Shown piece by piece: positions 15,774-24,468 of a stretch of DNA of 37,881 nt (the first letter of the stretch is position 1; each line of letters begins with the position of its first letter). The notes below the pieces were generated by a model. That model had not been told where the DNA came from. It saw only the letters and a program-made list of their open reading frames with translations, and did not search any database. The position numbers were made by a program, and so were the translations under genes. This DNA comes from Aliiruegeria haliotis (lineage in GTDB: Bacteria > Pseudomonadota > Alphaproteobacteria > Rhodobacterales > Rhodobacteraceae). The stretch lies in assembly GCF_003003255.1 (NCBI RefSeq), contig NZ_PVTD01000017.1:1-37881 (forward strand). The letters run 5' to 3'.

Positions 15774-17117
15774 ATGACCATTTCCTCCTCGTTGAACGCA
15801 GGAGTCGCTGGCCTTGCAGCCAATGCGACTCAGCTGGCGACGATTTCGGACAACATCGCCAACTCCTCCACCTACGGGTACAAAAGGGCGGAGGCGGACT
15901 TTCATTCCATGGTGATCGACGGTGGCAGCGGGTCATATTCCGCGGGTGGTGTACGTGTAACCACAAACCGATTGATCGATCAGAGCGGTGCTTTGGTCAC
16001 GACATCCAACTCCACGGACCTTGCAGTGAGGGGCGACGGTTTCCTTCCGGTAACGACGGAATCGGATGTCGGAACCGAGAATGGTGAGGAAGCAATGTAC
16101 CTCACCACGACAGGGTCCTTTCGGACCGATGAGGACGGTATCCTGAAGACAGAAAGTGGTCTCGTATTGATGGGCTGGCCGGCCGAGGCTGATGGTACCG
16201 TGCCTGACTTCCCGCGCGACACTTCCGATGGCCTGGAACCGGTCCAGATCAATGTGAACCAGTTTGCGGGCGAACCGACGGAGAACATATCGCTCGGGGT
16301 GAATCTGCCCGCAACAGAGACCGAATATGGTGGCGCAGGTGCCCCGCTTACACTTCCAATCGAATACTATGACAATCTGGGGACGTCCCAGTCATTGACG
16401 ATTACCTTTACTCCCAATGTCTCGGCGACAGTGGGCGACGCAACCAATGCCTGGAGCATGTCGATCGCGGATTCCGCAACGCCGGGAGAGGTCATTGCTG
16501 CCTATGATCTCACTTTTGCGGAGGACCGCGATTATGGTGGAACGCTGGAAAGCGCGACCCGCGATGCCGCCACCGAGACGATCGACGACCTCGATGCAAC
16601 AAAGGCATCCAGCTACGACTCGACGACTGGCATCCTGACCGTCTTCGTCGATGGCGGGCCAATCGATATCGACATTGGCGCGCAGTATGACTCCGCCGGC
16701 ATGACGCAGCTTTCCGACAGCTTTGCGCCCACCTCGATTTCCAAGGATGGCTCGCCGGTTGGCAACATGACGTCCGTGGAAGTGGATGCCAACGGCTATG
16801 TTATCGCGAATTTCGACATCGGGATCTCGCGGGTCGTCTACCAGATTCCGCTTGTATCCATGTCCAATCCGAACGGTTTGACTGCACTGGACAATCAGAC
16901 CTACCAGATCTCTGACGAGAGCGGCAGCTTCTACCTCTGGGACGCTGGTGATGGCGCGACGGGCGACATCGTGAGCTATGCATTGGAAGAGTCGTCGGTC
17001 GATGTGGCAAACGAGCTGACCAATCTCATTCAAACTCAGAGGGCATACTCGTCGAATGCAAAAGTCATTCAGACCGTCGATGAGATGCTTCAGGAAACCA
17101 CCAATATCAAGCGATGA
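15774..17117 (+). CDS. flgE: flagellar hook protein FlgE
   Basis: This 447-residue protein has the flagellar rod/hook N-terminal motif: SSSLNAGVAGLAANATQLAT then ISDNIANSSTYGYKRAEADF. It has the FlgE-type central domains and the C-terminal helix VDVANELTNLIQTQRAYSSN with NAKVIQTVDEMLQ. It is secreted by the flagellar type III apparatus and builds the hook. The N-terminus starts at ATG with AAAGG a little upstream. The central domain is rich in Asp and Thr, as in other marine hook proteins. It heads the hook genes flgE-flgK-flgL-flgI, spaced by 27, 2 and -1 bases, so they form one operon. Confidence 0.94.
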   Translation: MTISSSLNAGVAGLAANATQLATISDNIANSSTYGYKRAEADFHSMVIDGGSGSYSAGGVRVTTNRLIDQSGALVTTSNSTDLAVRGDGFLPVTTESDVGTENGEEAMYLTTTGSFRTDEDGILKTESGLVLMGWPAEADGTVPDFPRDTSDGLEPVQINVNQFAGEPTENISLGVNLPATETEYGGAGAPLTLPIEYYDNLGTSQSLTITFTPNVSATVGDATNAWSMSIADSATPGEVIAAYDLTFAEDRDYGGTLESATRDAATETIDDLDATKASSYDSTTGILTVFVDGGPIDIDIGAQYDSAGMTQLSDSFAPTSISKDGSPVGNMTSVEVDANGYVIANFDIGISRVVYQIPLVSMSNPNGLTALDNQTYQISDESGSFYLWDAGDGATGDIVSYALEESSVDVANELTNLIQTQRAYSSNAKVIQTVDEMLQETTNIKR

Positions 17118-17144
17118 CATGGTGACTGATGTGAGGACCAGGCA

Positions 17145-18602
17145 GTGACCCTGACCAGCTCGCTCTCGATTGCAATGTCCGGGCTAACCGCCGCGTCACG
17201 GGCCGCGGAGGTTGTTTCGGCCAATGTCGCAAATGCGATGACGCCGGGCTATGCCCGCCGTGAAATCGCTCTTTCGTCGCAATCCGTGGGAGATGTCGGG
17301 GCCGGCGTGCAGGTCGACGGTGTCACACGGATTGTCAATGAACGTGCCCTTGCCGATCAACGGAATGCGAGGGCCAGCCTTTCCAACAACTCTGCGCTGG
17401 CCGATGCATGGTTGGCGGTGGAAAAATCGGTGGGTTTGCCGACAGAGCCAGGCTCTCTCGCCGATCACCTTAACGCGCTCGAAGCCTCGCTCATTCAGGC
17501 AGCAAGCCGGCCTGATGAGGTCTCCCGATTGGACGAGGTTGCCTTGAAAGCGGTGGGTCTGACAGACAAGATCAACGCGATATCAGACGATTTTCAACAG
17601 ATGCGAATGGATGCGGACGCGGACATCGCCATGATGGTGGAAAGTTTGAACGCAAAGCTCTCACAAGTTGAAACCTTGAATTGGCAGATCTTCCGCGCCG
17701 GGAATAGCGGACAAGACGCTTCCGGCCTTCAGGATCAACGCCAAACCCTTGTTGGGGAGATTGCCGAGTTCGTACCAGTGACGCAGGTCCCGCGCGATGG
17801 CGGCCAGATCGCACTGTTCACACCCGGAGGTGCGGTGCTCCTCGATGGGCCAGCCGCAGAATTCGAATTCTCCGCGAGCTCGATGATCACCGCTGAGATG
17901 TCCCTCGGGGGTGGCACGCTTTCCGGATTGGTACTGAACGGGCATAGCCTGGCTGTGGGCAGCGCGTATGACCCAATCGCGGGTGGAACACTCGCAGCGG
18001 CATTCAGCATACGTGATGAGATAGCCACGGAGCCCCAATCAAGCCTTGATGCGTTCGCGAGAGATCTGATCGAGCGGTTTCAGGACAGTGGATTGGACCC
18101 TACCCTGAGTACGGGATCGGCCGGAGTGTTCACTGATGGGGGGGTCCGTTTCACCGGTCCGGACGACACCGGGCTGTCTTCAGATATTTCGGTGAACGAT
18201 CTCGTGCACCCTGAGGCGATAGCAGAGAATTGGCGCTTGCGCAGCGGGCTGGCCTCGGTTTCCGCGGGCGAAGTCGGGGATGCGACGCTCTTGACGGCAA
18301 TGGCCGAGCGTCTTGGTGAGGCATCCGTCGTCTCGTCTGGTCCCTCAATGGGATTATCCAGGTCGACATTCTCACTGGCATCCGACTTTCTGTCGATAGT
18401 TTCAACCAAGTCCCAACTCGCCATCGATCAGCAAGCATTCGACGCCTCGAGGTTGCAAGTGCTTGAATATGAAGCCTCGCAAGATGGTGTCGACACCGAC
18501 GATGAAATGCAGAAACTCCTGTTGGTCGAGCAAAGCTACGCTGCAAATGCACGCGTTATCCAGACGCTCGACGAACTGATGCAGCAAATATTGCAGATCT
18601 GA
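17145..18602 (+). CDS. flgK: flagellar hook-associated protein 1 FlgK
   Basis: This 485-residue protein starts at GTG 17145 with AGGA about 8 bases upstream. It opens TLTSSLSIAMSGLTAASRAA and has VVSANVANAMTPGYARREI, the FlgK/FlgE-family N-terminal helix and loop. It ends with LLVEQSYAANARVIQTLDELMQQIL, the matching C-terminal helix. The length is on the short side for FlgK. It forms the junction between hook and filament. It is preceded by flgE and followed 2 bases later by flgL, the usual order for the pair of hook-filament junction proteins. Confidence 0.94.
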   Translation: MTLTSSLSIAMSGLTAASRAAEVVSANVANAMTPGYARREIALSSQSVGDVGAGVQVDGVTRIVNERALADQRNARASLSNNSALADAWLAVEKSVGLPTEPGSLADHLNALEASLIQAASRPDEVSRLDEVALKAVGLTDKINAISDDFQQMRMDADADIAMMVESLNAKLSQVETLNWQIFRAGNSGQDASGLQDQRQTLVGEIAEFVPVTQVPRDGGQIALFTPGGAVLLDGPAAEFEFSASSMITAEMSLGGGTLSGLVLNGHSLAVGSAYDPIAGGTLAAAFSIRDEIATEPQSSLDAFARDLIERFQDSGLDPTLSTGSAGVFTDGGVRFTGPDDTGLSSDISVNDLVHPEAIAENWRLRSGLASVSAGEVGDATLLTAMAERLGEASVVSSGPSMGLSRSTFSLASDFLSIVSTKSQLAIDQQAFDASRLQVLEYEASQDGVDTDDEMQKLLLVEQSYAANARVIQTLDELMQQILQI

Positions 18603-18604
18603 TC

Positions 18605-19609
18605 ATGGCAATTCTATCCATAGGCGATTTGGCGAGCAGCAACTGGCTGCGAAATCAGAATTCGAGGTTGAAGGCGGAGTCGAATACTCTGGTTCAGGAA
18701 CTCTCGACCGGGCAAACGTCTTCCGTGAGTTCAACTGTTGGCGGAAACTTCCGGGAGTTGGCAGCATTTGAGCATTCCCTGTCACGTCTGGATGCTCTTG
18801 CGAATGCAGTCGATGAAACCGCGGGGTTCGCAAATGCAACGCAATCAGCTCTCGCAACACTTCAGGCCTCAATCCATCCGTGGTCGGTCGAGTTGGCCAA
18901 TGCTGCTAACACAGGAAGTCCGGCACTGGTCGCTGCCATGTCAAGCGAGGCGAATAGTCAGTTCGAGGCGGCGGTCAGCCGGTTGAACACAACATACGCC
19001 GGGAGGGGAGTATTCACTGGCGCCGATACCGATGTCTCTGCATTGTCAAACGCCGGAGCGATCCTGGATTCTCTAGAGGCCGCCGTGGCAGCCGAAACAT
19101 CCGCATCCGGAGTGCGAGATGTCTTTGATGCCTGGTTTGCGATCGGAGGAGGTTTCGACACGATTGCGTACACAGGATCCACGAACCCTGTATCGCCAAT
19201 GGTAGTTGGGAACTCTCAACTGCTAGACCTGTCTGTCTCTGCAAACGATCCAGAGATTAAAGATCTTCTCAAAGGGATTGCTATGGTCGCGCTGTTGGAT
19301 CGAGGCATCTTGGCTGGACAGCCATCAGCTCAGGAAGCGCTGATTGGAATGGCCGGAGATGCTCTGCTGACCGCAAACGATGAACTGATCGTCACCATGG
19401 CAAATGTGGGGCAGGCGCAGGAGACCATTGAAGAGAGCAAAGTAGAGATGGCGTCGGAAATGGCCTCGCTGGAGTTGGCAAGGTCCAGCATCCTGTCAAT
19501 CGATCCGTTTGACAGTGCAACCCAGTTGCAAGAGGTCCAGAACCAATTGGAGACTCTGTTCGCTGTGACCGCCCGTGTGTCGCAACTGAGCTTGGTGGAT
19601 TTCCTTTGA
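18605..19609 (+). CDS. flgL: flagellar hook-associated protein 3 FlgL (flagellin-like)
   Basis: This 334-residue protein has a flagellin-like N-terminal helix (NWLRNQNSRLKAESNTLVQELSTG reduced to its heptad pattern) and a C-terminal region ending LFAVTARVSQLSLVDFL, as in FlgL. It is the second junction protein between hook and filament. Similarity to the family is weaker than for FlgK, but position directly after flgK and the terminal helices support the call. The ribosome site before ATG 18605 is weak, so translation probably continues from flgK, whose stop is 2 bases before. Its TGA overlaps the ATG of flgI by one base. Confidence 0.88.
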   Translation: MAILSIGDLASSNWLRNQNSRLKAESNTLVQELSTGQTSSVSSTVGGNFRELAAFEHSLSRLDALANAVDETAGFANATQSALATLQASIHPWSVELANAANTGSPALVAAMSSEANSQFEAAVSRLNTTYAGRGVFTGADTDVSALSNAGAILDSLEAAVAAETSASGVRDVFDAWFAIGGGFDTIAYTGSTNPVSPMVVGNSQLLDLSVSANDPEIKDLLKGIAMVALLDRGILAGQPSAQEALIGMAGDALLTANDELIVTMANVGQAQETIEESKVEMASEMASLELARSSILSIDPFDSATQLQEVQNQLETLFAVTARVSQLSLVDFL

Positions 19610-20712
19610 TGCGGTCACTGACTAGGCTAGTGCTTTTAGGTTTGATCCTGGCAACCCAAGCCGTCTCGGGACCGGTACGCATCAAGGATTTAGTGGAATT
19701 TGACGGTGTTCGGGGAAACGATCTGGTGGGCTACGGATTGGTGGTCGGCTTGAACGGGACCGGCGATGGCATCAGGAACGCACCTTTCACCGAAGAGATA
19801 ATGTCGAACATGCTCGAAAGGTTGGGGGTCAACGTTACAGGTGAGCAGTTTCGGCCAAAGAACGTTGCCGCGGTATTCGTGACAGCGACGCTGCCTCCGT
19901 TCTCTCGGTCTGGTGGCAGAATTGACGTGACCGTGTCAGCAATCGGCGACGCCAAGAGTTTGCTCGGGGGAACACTGGTGATGACTCCCCTCACTGCGGC
20001 CGACGGACAGATCTATGCTGTTGGGCAGGGAACAGTTATTGCCGGCGGGGCGCAGGCTGAGGGTGATGCTGCAAGTGTGGTAACCGGTGTTCCGACAGCC
20101 GGCACCATTCCGGCTGGCGCACGTGTGGAGCGAGAGATCGACTTCGATTTCGGGTCATTGGACAGGCTACGCCTGGCTCTCCGAAACCCCGATTTCACAA
20201 CGGCTGGCAGGATCGAAACAGCGATCAATTCAGCTTTTGGGCGAACTGTTGCGCGCATGCTGGATTCGGGAACTGTCGAGTTCGACGTCTTGGCGACGAG
20301 GCTTGGCTCGCCTGCTCGGGCTGTTGGTCGAATAGAGAACATACGGGTCGAGCCTGAGCGAAAAGCTCGGGTCGTCGTGGATCAAAGATCCGGAACCATT
20401 GTAATGGGCGATGACGTGCGGATTTCCAAGGTGGCTGTTTCCCAAGGAAACCTGACTCTTCGTATCGAAGAAACACCAATGGCGGTCCAACCCAACCCGT
20501 TCGCGCCGGGAGAAACTGTTGTTCTTCCCCGCACGACGGCTCAGATCGAGGAGGAACCGGGCATTGGGCTTGCCGAGGTTGACGGTGGCACGTCACTTGC
20601 CGAGGTCGTGGCGGGGCTGAATGCTTTGGGCGTGGCGCCAAGGGATTTGATTGACATACTCAAGAGCATAAAAGCTGCTGGTGCCTTGCACGCTGAGTTT
20701 ATTGTGAATTGA
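19609..20712 (+). CDS. flgI: flagellar P-ring protein FlgI
   Basis: This 367-residue protein has a cleavable signal peptide (MRSLTRLVLLGLILATQAVSG), as needed for a periplasmic ring protein. It continues with RIKDLVEFDGVRGNDLVGYG and LVVGLNGTGDG, both highly conserved in FlgI. RSGGRIDVTVSAIGDAKSL, LEGG-like LLGGTLVMTPL and the closing ALGVAPRDLIDILKSIKAAGAL-type segment are also diagnostic. It forms the P ring around the rod in the peptidoglycan layer. It starts at ATG 19609, overlapping the flgL stop. flgA (the P-ring chaperone) and flgH (the L ring) are not in the window. It ends the flagellar run, 45 bases from the convergent dehydrogenase. Confidence 0.97.
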   Translation: MRSLTRLVLLGLILATQAVSGPVRIKDLVEFDGVRGNDLVGYGLVVGLNGTGDGIRNAPFTEEIMSNMLERLGVNVTGEQFRPKNVAAVFVTATLPPFSRSGGRIDVTVSAIGDAKSLLGGTLVMTPLTAADGQIYAVGQGTVIAGGAQAEGDAASVVTGVPTAGTIPAGARVEREIDFDFGSLDRLRLALRNPDFTTAGRIETAINSAFGRTVARMLDSGTVEFDVLATRLGSPARAVGRIENIRVEPERKARVVVDQRSGTIVMGDDVRISKVAVSQGNLTLRIEETPMAVQPNPFAPGETVVLPRTTAQIEEEPGIGLAEVDGGTSLAEVVAGLNALGVAPRDLIDILKSIKAAGALHAEFIVN

Positions 20713-20757
20713 TTGGATCGCAATCAAAGGTGTTTCCCCGTCCGAGCGCGTATCAAG

Positions 20758-22455
20758 TCAGCCGAGAAGTCTGCGGGCGATAACTTGAGCCTGGATCTCT
20801 GCGGCGCCTTCGAAAATGTTGAGAATTCGGGCGTCGCACAGAACCCGGCTGATCGCGTATTCCTGAGCAAATCCATTGCCTCCATGGATCTGAAGGCCAT
20901 TGTCGGCAGCAGCCCAGGCCACTCGTGCCCCAAGGAGTTTTGCCATGCCGGCCTCGAGGTCGCAGCGGTGATCGTGATCTTTCTCCCAGGCGGCGAAGTA
21001 GGTCAGCTGACGCGCAACCATGATCTCTACGGCCATCATGGCGAGCTTTCCAGAGACGCGCGGGAAAGCGATCAATGCCTTTCCAAACTGCTTGCGATCC
21101 AGTGAGTACTGCATAGCGATGTCGAGAGCCGATTGCGCGACCCCGATCGCCCTTGCCGCTGTCTGAATGCGCGCGGCTTCGAAGGTTTGCATGAGTTGCT
21201 TGAATCCCTGACCTTCGACACCGCCCAGAAGGTTTTCGCCCTTCACGCAGAACCCGTCGAAACCCAGTTCATACTCTTTCATGCCACGATAACCGAGAAC
21301 CTCGATCTCGCCGCCCGTCATACCTTCGGTTGGGAACGGTTCTTCATCCGTACCCGGCGTCTTTGCCGCCAGGAACATTGAGAGGCCCCGATGGTCCGAG
21401 GTTTCGGGATCCGTACGTGCGAGCAGAGTCATCATATGGGTTCGCGCGGCATGCGTGATCCACGTCTTGTTGCCCGTTACGATGTAGTCACCCTTGTCGT
21501 CCTGCACTGCGCGGGTCCGCAAACTGCCAAGATCGGAGCCAGTGTTTGGCTCTGTGAATACGGCCGTGGGCAGGATCTCGGCGCTGGCGATCTTCGGGAG
21601 CCACTGGGATTTCTGCTCCTCGGTTCCACCACAGAGGATCAACTCGGCGGCTATCTCGGAGCGCGTGCCGAGTGAGCCGACGCCGATGTATCCGCGGGAA
21701 AGCTCCTCGGAAACCACGACCATCGATGCCTTGGACAGCCCGAAACCACCGAACTCCTCCGGTATCGTCAACCCGAAGACACCCATCTCCGCCAGCTCTT
21801 CGATGACCTCCATGGGAATGAGTTCATCCCTGAGATGCCATTCCTGCGCATAGGGCTCCACCCGTTCCACCGCATAGCGGCGGAACTGTTCGCGGATCAT
21901 CTCCAACTCGTCCTCCAGACCCGTCGCGCCAAAGGTGACATTTGCGGCCTGTTCCTGCATGAGCTCGACGAGCCTTGTGCGGGCGCGCTGGCTGTTTCCG
22001 TTTTGGCAGAGCGCTGAAATCTCGGGGGTTGCGAAGGTCGCAAGGTCTTCCATAGCGTCCAGGCCCATGTCCCGGACGCGAATGATCTCGCCCTGGCTCA
22101 TCGGGATTCCACCCTGGATCTGCAACAGATACTCTCCGAACGCGATCTGGTGGAGCAATTGCTCGATCTCACCGAATTTACCCTGCGCCTCCAGTCTTTC
22201 CGCCCAGGCCTGCATCTGCCGCAAGGACTGCGCATAGGTCGCGAGCCACGCCAACGCATGTGCTGCCGTCTGGTTTTCCTCGAGCAAGGCGCCGGAGACC
22301 CGACCGCCCTCCAGAACACGGGCACGCACGGTGTCGATTGCCTTGGACAGCAACGCATCAACCGGGGCGATTGACGCCTTGGTGAGCGACAGCAGCTCGT
22401 CGAGAAGCGGGGCCTCGACCTCTTTCATGGGCAGGTCCTGTCCATCATGCGGCAT
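20758..22455 (-). CDS. mcd: acyl-CoA dehydrogenase, probable methylsuccinyl-CoA dehydrogenase
   Basis: The start at ATG 22455 has GGAGG 8 bases upstream and gives 565 residues. Residues from about 180 form an acyl-CoA dehydrogenase: VFTEPNTGSDLGSLRT, NKTWITHAARTHMM, and the C-terminal QIHGGNGFAQEYAISR with FEGAAEIQ, whose Glu is the usual catalytic base. About 175 residues precede this, a helical extension not found in ordinary enzymes (about 380 residues) but typical of (2S)-methylsuccinyl-CoA dehydrogenase of the ethylmalonyl-CoA pathway. That enzyme makes mesaconyl-CoA with FAD and passes electrons to ETF; etfA lies 15 kb away in the window. The specific assignment rests on length and taxon, so other acyl-CoA dehydrogenases with N-terminal extensions remain possible. 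Confidence 0.8.
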   Translation of the reverse strand: MPHDGQDLPMKEVEAPLLDELLSLTKASIAPVDALLSKAIDTVRARVLEGGRVSGALLEENQTAAHALAWLATYAQSLRQMQAWAERLEAQGKFGEIEQLLHQIAFGEYLLQIQGGIPMSQGEIIRVRDMGLDAMEDLATFATPEISALCQNGNSQRARTRLVELMQEQAANVTFGATGLEDELEMIREQFRRYAVERVEPYAQEWHLRDELIPMEVIEELAEMGVFGLTIPEEFGGFGLSKASMVVVSEELSRGYIGVGSLGTRSEIAAELILCGGTEEQKSQWLPKIASAEILPTAVFTEPNTGSDLGSLRTRAVQDDKGDYIVTGNKTWITHAARTHMMTLLARTDPETSDHRGLSMFLAAKTPGTDEEPFPTEGMTGGEIEVLGYRGMKEYELGFDGFCVKGENLLGGVEGQGFKQLMQTFEAARIQTAARAIGVAQSALDIAMQYSLDRKQFGKALIAFPRVSGKLAMMAVEIMVARQLTYFAAWEKDHDHRCDLEAGMAKLLGARVAWAAADNGLQIHGGNGFAQEYAISRVLCDARILNIFEGAAEIQAQVIARRLLG

Positions 22456-22471
22456 GTCCCGAATCCTCCAA

Positions 22472-22508
22472 TTGCAGTTGCGAACCGGGATAGGCTGTTT
22501 GCAGTTGC
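22472..22508. repeat. direct repeat TTGCAGTTGC in the mcd leader
   Basis: The 10-base sequence TTGCAGTTGC occurs at 22472-22481 and again at 22499-22508, 27 bases apart. The second copy is followed by AGCGCAA, giving a TTTGCA...GCGCAA dyad-like block. It lies between the dehydrogenase start and the TSUP gene, where regulators of both would bind. In this group, ScfR-type regulators such as PccR recognise TTTGCAA-like motifs, so a short-chain acyl-CoA regulator is one possibility. Confidence 0.3.
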
Positions 22509-22605
22509 AGCGCAACTTAATTTCAATATGACGCGCAAATAGCTTTAAATGTGTCGCGTGAAATTTGACTGTGCAGCGCGTCGAGAGTTCCGGTATGGCC
22601 GAGGA

Positions 22606-23379
22606 ATGGAACAACTCGTGCAACTCGGCGGCCTCTCCGCGGGTCACCTCGTCCTCGCCATTGGGGTGACGCTGATCGCATCCTTCGTGAAGGGAGCCGT
22701 TGGTTTCGCGATGCCAATGATCATGGTTTCGGGACTGGCGTCTTTCCTGTCCCCGGAATTGGCGCTGGCGGCCCTGATCCTGCCCACTCTGGTCACGAAC
22801 TACCAGCAAGCGTTTCGGGATGGATTCGCGGCTGCCTGGAGGGCCATCCGTGCGCGCCGCGTCTTCCTTTCCGTCGGTGCGGTGTGCCTTGTCGCATCGG
22901 CGCAATTGGTGACAGTGCTTGACGAACGGGTTCTTTTTGCCCTGATCGGCGTCCCGATTGTCCTCTTCGGAGTGGTTCAACTTGTCGGAGTCGATATCTC
23001 CATTTCAGAAGGGCGACGCCTGCCAGTCGAGGTGGCGCTTGCGGCGTGTGCAGGGGTGGTCGGTGGGGTGTCAGGAGTCTGGGGACCACCGCTTGTGTTG
23101 TTGCTCACGGCCATGGGTACGCCAAAGGCGGAGCAGGTGCGGACGCAGGGAGTCGCTTTCGGCCTCGGCGCGGCGCTGCTTACGATGACGCATCTTCAGA
23201 CCGGGGTGTTGAATGCAAGCACGGTTCCGCTTTCGGCCGCGATGGTTGTGCCGGCGCTGATCGGGATGCGGATTGGGCAAAAGGTTCATGACCGGTTGGA
23301 CCAGCGGAAGTTCAGAAATGCCACACTGGTGGTATTGGTCGTTGCCGGGGCCAATCTTTTGCGGCGGGCGATGGAATGA
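22606..23379 (+). CDS. TSUP (TauE/SafE) family membrane permease
   Basis: From ATG 22606 the protein has 257 residues and about eight hydrophobic segments. The GHLVLAIGVTLIASFVKGAVGFAMPMIMV opening (shortened here to its SFVKGAVGFA core) and the second-half repeat GVVGGVSGVWGPPLVLLL are the paired signatures of the TSUP family, which exports or imports sulfite, sulfonates or other organic anions. The substrate cannot be told from sequence. The start is uncertain: GAGGA abuts the ATG, and a GTG at 22618 would be better spaced. Its stop is only 3 bases from the stop of modC, so the two transcripts converge with no space for a terminator. Confidence 0.87.
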   Translation: MEQLVQLGGLSAGHLVLAIGVTLIASFVKGAVGFAMPMIMVSGLASFLSPELALAALILPTLVTNYQQAFRDGFAAAWRAIRARRVFLSVGAVCLVASAQLVTVLDERVLFALIGVPIVLFGVVQLVGVDISISEGRRLPVEVALAACAGVVGGVSGVWGPPLVLLLTAMGTPKAEQVRTQGVAFGLGAALLTMTHLQTGVLNASTVPLSAAMVVPALIGMRIGQKVHDRLDQRKFRNATLVVLVVAGANLLRRAME

Positions 23380-23382
23380 AAA

Positions 23383-24468
23383 CTATCCCCGTCCTATGTC
23401 TTCGCGCGCGACTGCGACGGATTTGATGATCGCGTAGCAATCGGCGCCTGGCTCCAGCCCCAGAGCGACGACTGATCGTCGCGTGATCCGTGCGAGCAGC
23501 CGGTCGGTGCCCGTTTCGACTTGGACGATTGCGCCAGGACCGTCACCAAGGCGGAGAGCGCAGACCCGGGCGGGAAGGATGTTGAGGGCCGATAGGCCTT
23601 TGGGAGCCTCTCGCGACAGGATGACATCATGCGCGGCAATTCGGACGCGGAGAGAGCGGCCTGGCGCGGCACTGACCGCGGGGAGGAGCAGGGTGCCAGC
23701 GGAAGTTTGCAACTCGCTCAGCCCGTCGTCGTGGTGGCGGATGACAGTGGCGGCAAGGATGGCGCCGGCCTCCCTCGGGCCGATCGCGGGCACCATCTGG
23801 GGGTCCGACAGGATTTCGGACGCCGGACCAAGTTTCAGGACCTTCCCACGTTCGAGGAGCACAACGGTCGTGGCGAGCCGTGCGACCTCGGAGGGGGCGT
23901 GGCTGACATAGAGGATGGGCAAGCCGCTATTGTCCCGCAGCCGTTCGAGGTGGGGCAGGATCTCTTCGCGGCGTGCTGGATCGAGGGCGGCCAGCGGCTC
24001 GTCGAGCAGTAGCAGCCGGGGACGCGACAGCAAGGCCCGCCCGATGGCCACGCGCTGCTTTTCGCCACCGGACAGGGTGCCGGGATAGCGATGGAGGTAG
24101 TCGGAGAGCCCCAGGAGGTCGACTACCCGATCCTCCTCCGCAGGGTCACGGACACCGGCGAGGTTTGCGCCGTAGCGGAGGTTCTTCAGCACAGTCATAT
24201 GCGGGAACAGGCGTCCGTCCTGAAAGACATAGCCAACGCGGCGGTTCCGGGGCGGGGTCCAGAAACCCCGATCGCTGTCTTCGAGCAGTGCGTCGTCGAT
24301 GCTGATCCGTCCGGAATCGGGTTTCAGCAGGCCTGCAACGGCTTGCACGATCGTTGTCTTGCCGGCGCCGGAATGTCCAAAGAGCGCAGTGACACCCGGC
24401 GGTGTCGTGAAGTCGACGTCGAGTTCGAACTCGGACTGGGCGTGGCGGAGGCGAATGGAAAGCGTCAT
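23383..24468 (-). CDS. modC: molybdate ABC transporter ATP-binding protein ModC
   Basis: This 361-residue protein has an ABC ATPase domain: Walker A GHSGAGKTT (31-39), Q-loop FQDGRLFPHM (82-91), signature LSGGEKQRVA (132-141) and Walker B LLLLDEPLAALD (152-163). About residues 290-355 form a MOP/TOBE domain that binds molybdate or tungstate. The signature RLFPHMTVLKNLRYG is typical of ModC. It powers import of molybdate with ModA and ModB. Its ATG overlaps the ModB stop (ATGA), so the genes are translated together. Tungstate-specific systems are usually TupABC, so molybdate is preferred. Confidence 0.95.
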   Translation of the reverse strand: MTLSIRLRHAQSEFELDVDFTTPPGVTALFGHSGAGKTTIVQAVAGLLKPDSGRISIDDALLEDSDRGFWTPPRNRRVGYVFQDGRLFPHMTVLKNLRYGANLAGVRDPAEEDRVVDLLGLSDYLHRYPGTLSGGEKQRVAIGRALLSRPRLLLLDEPLAALDPARREEILPHLERLRDNSGLPILYVSHAPSEVARLATTVVLLERGKVLKLGPASEILSDPQMVPAIGPREAGAILAATVIRHHDDGLSELQTSAGTLLLPAVSAAPGRSLRVRIAAHDVILSREAPKGLSALNILPARVCALRLGDGPGAIVQVETGTDRLLARITRRSVVALGLEPGADCYAIIKSVAVAREDIGRG

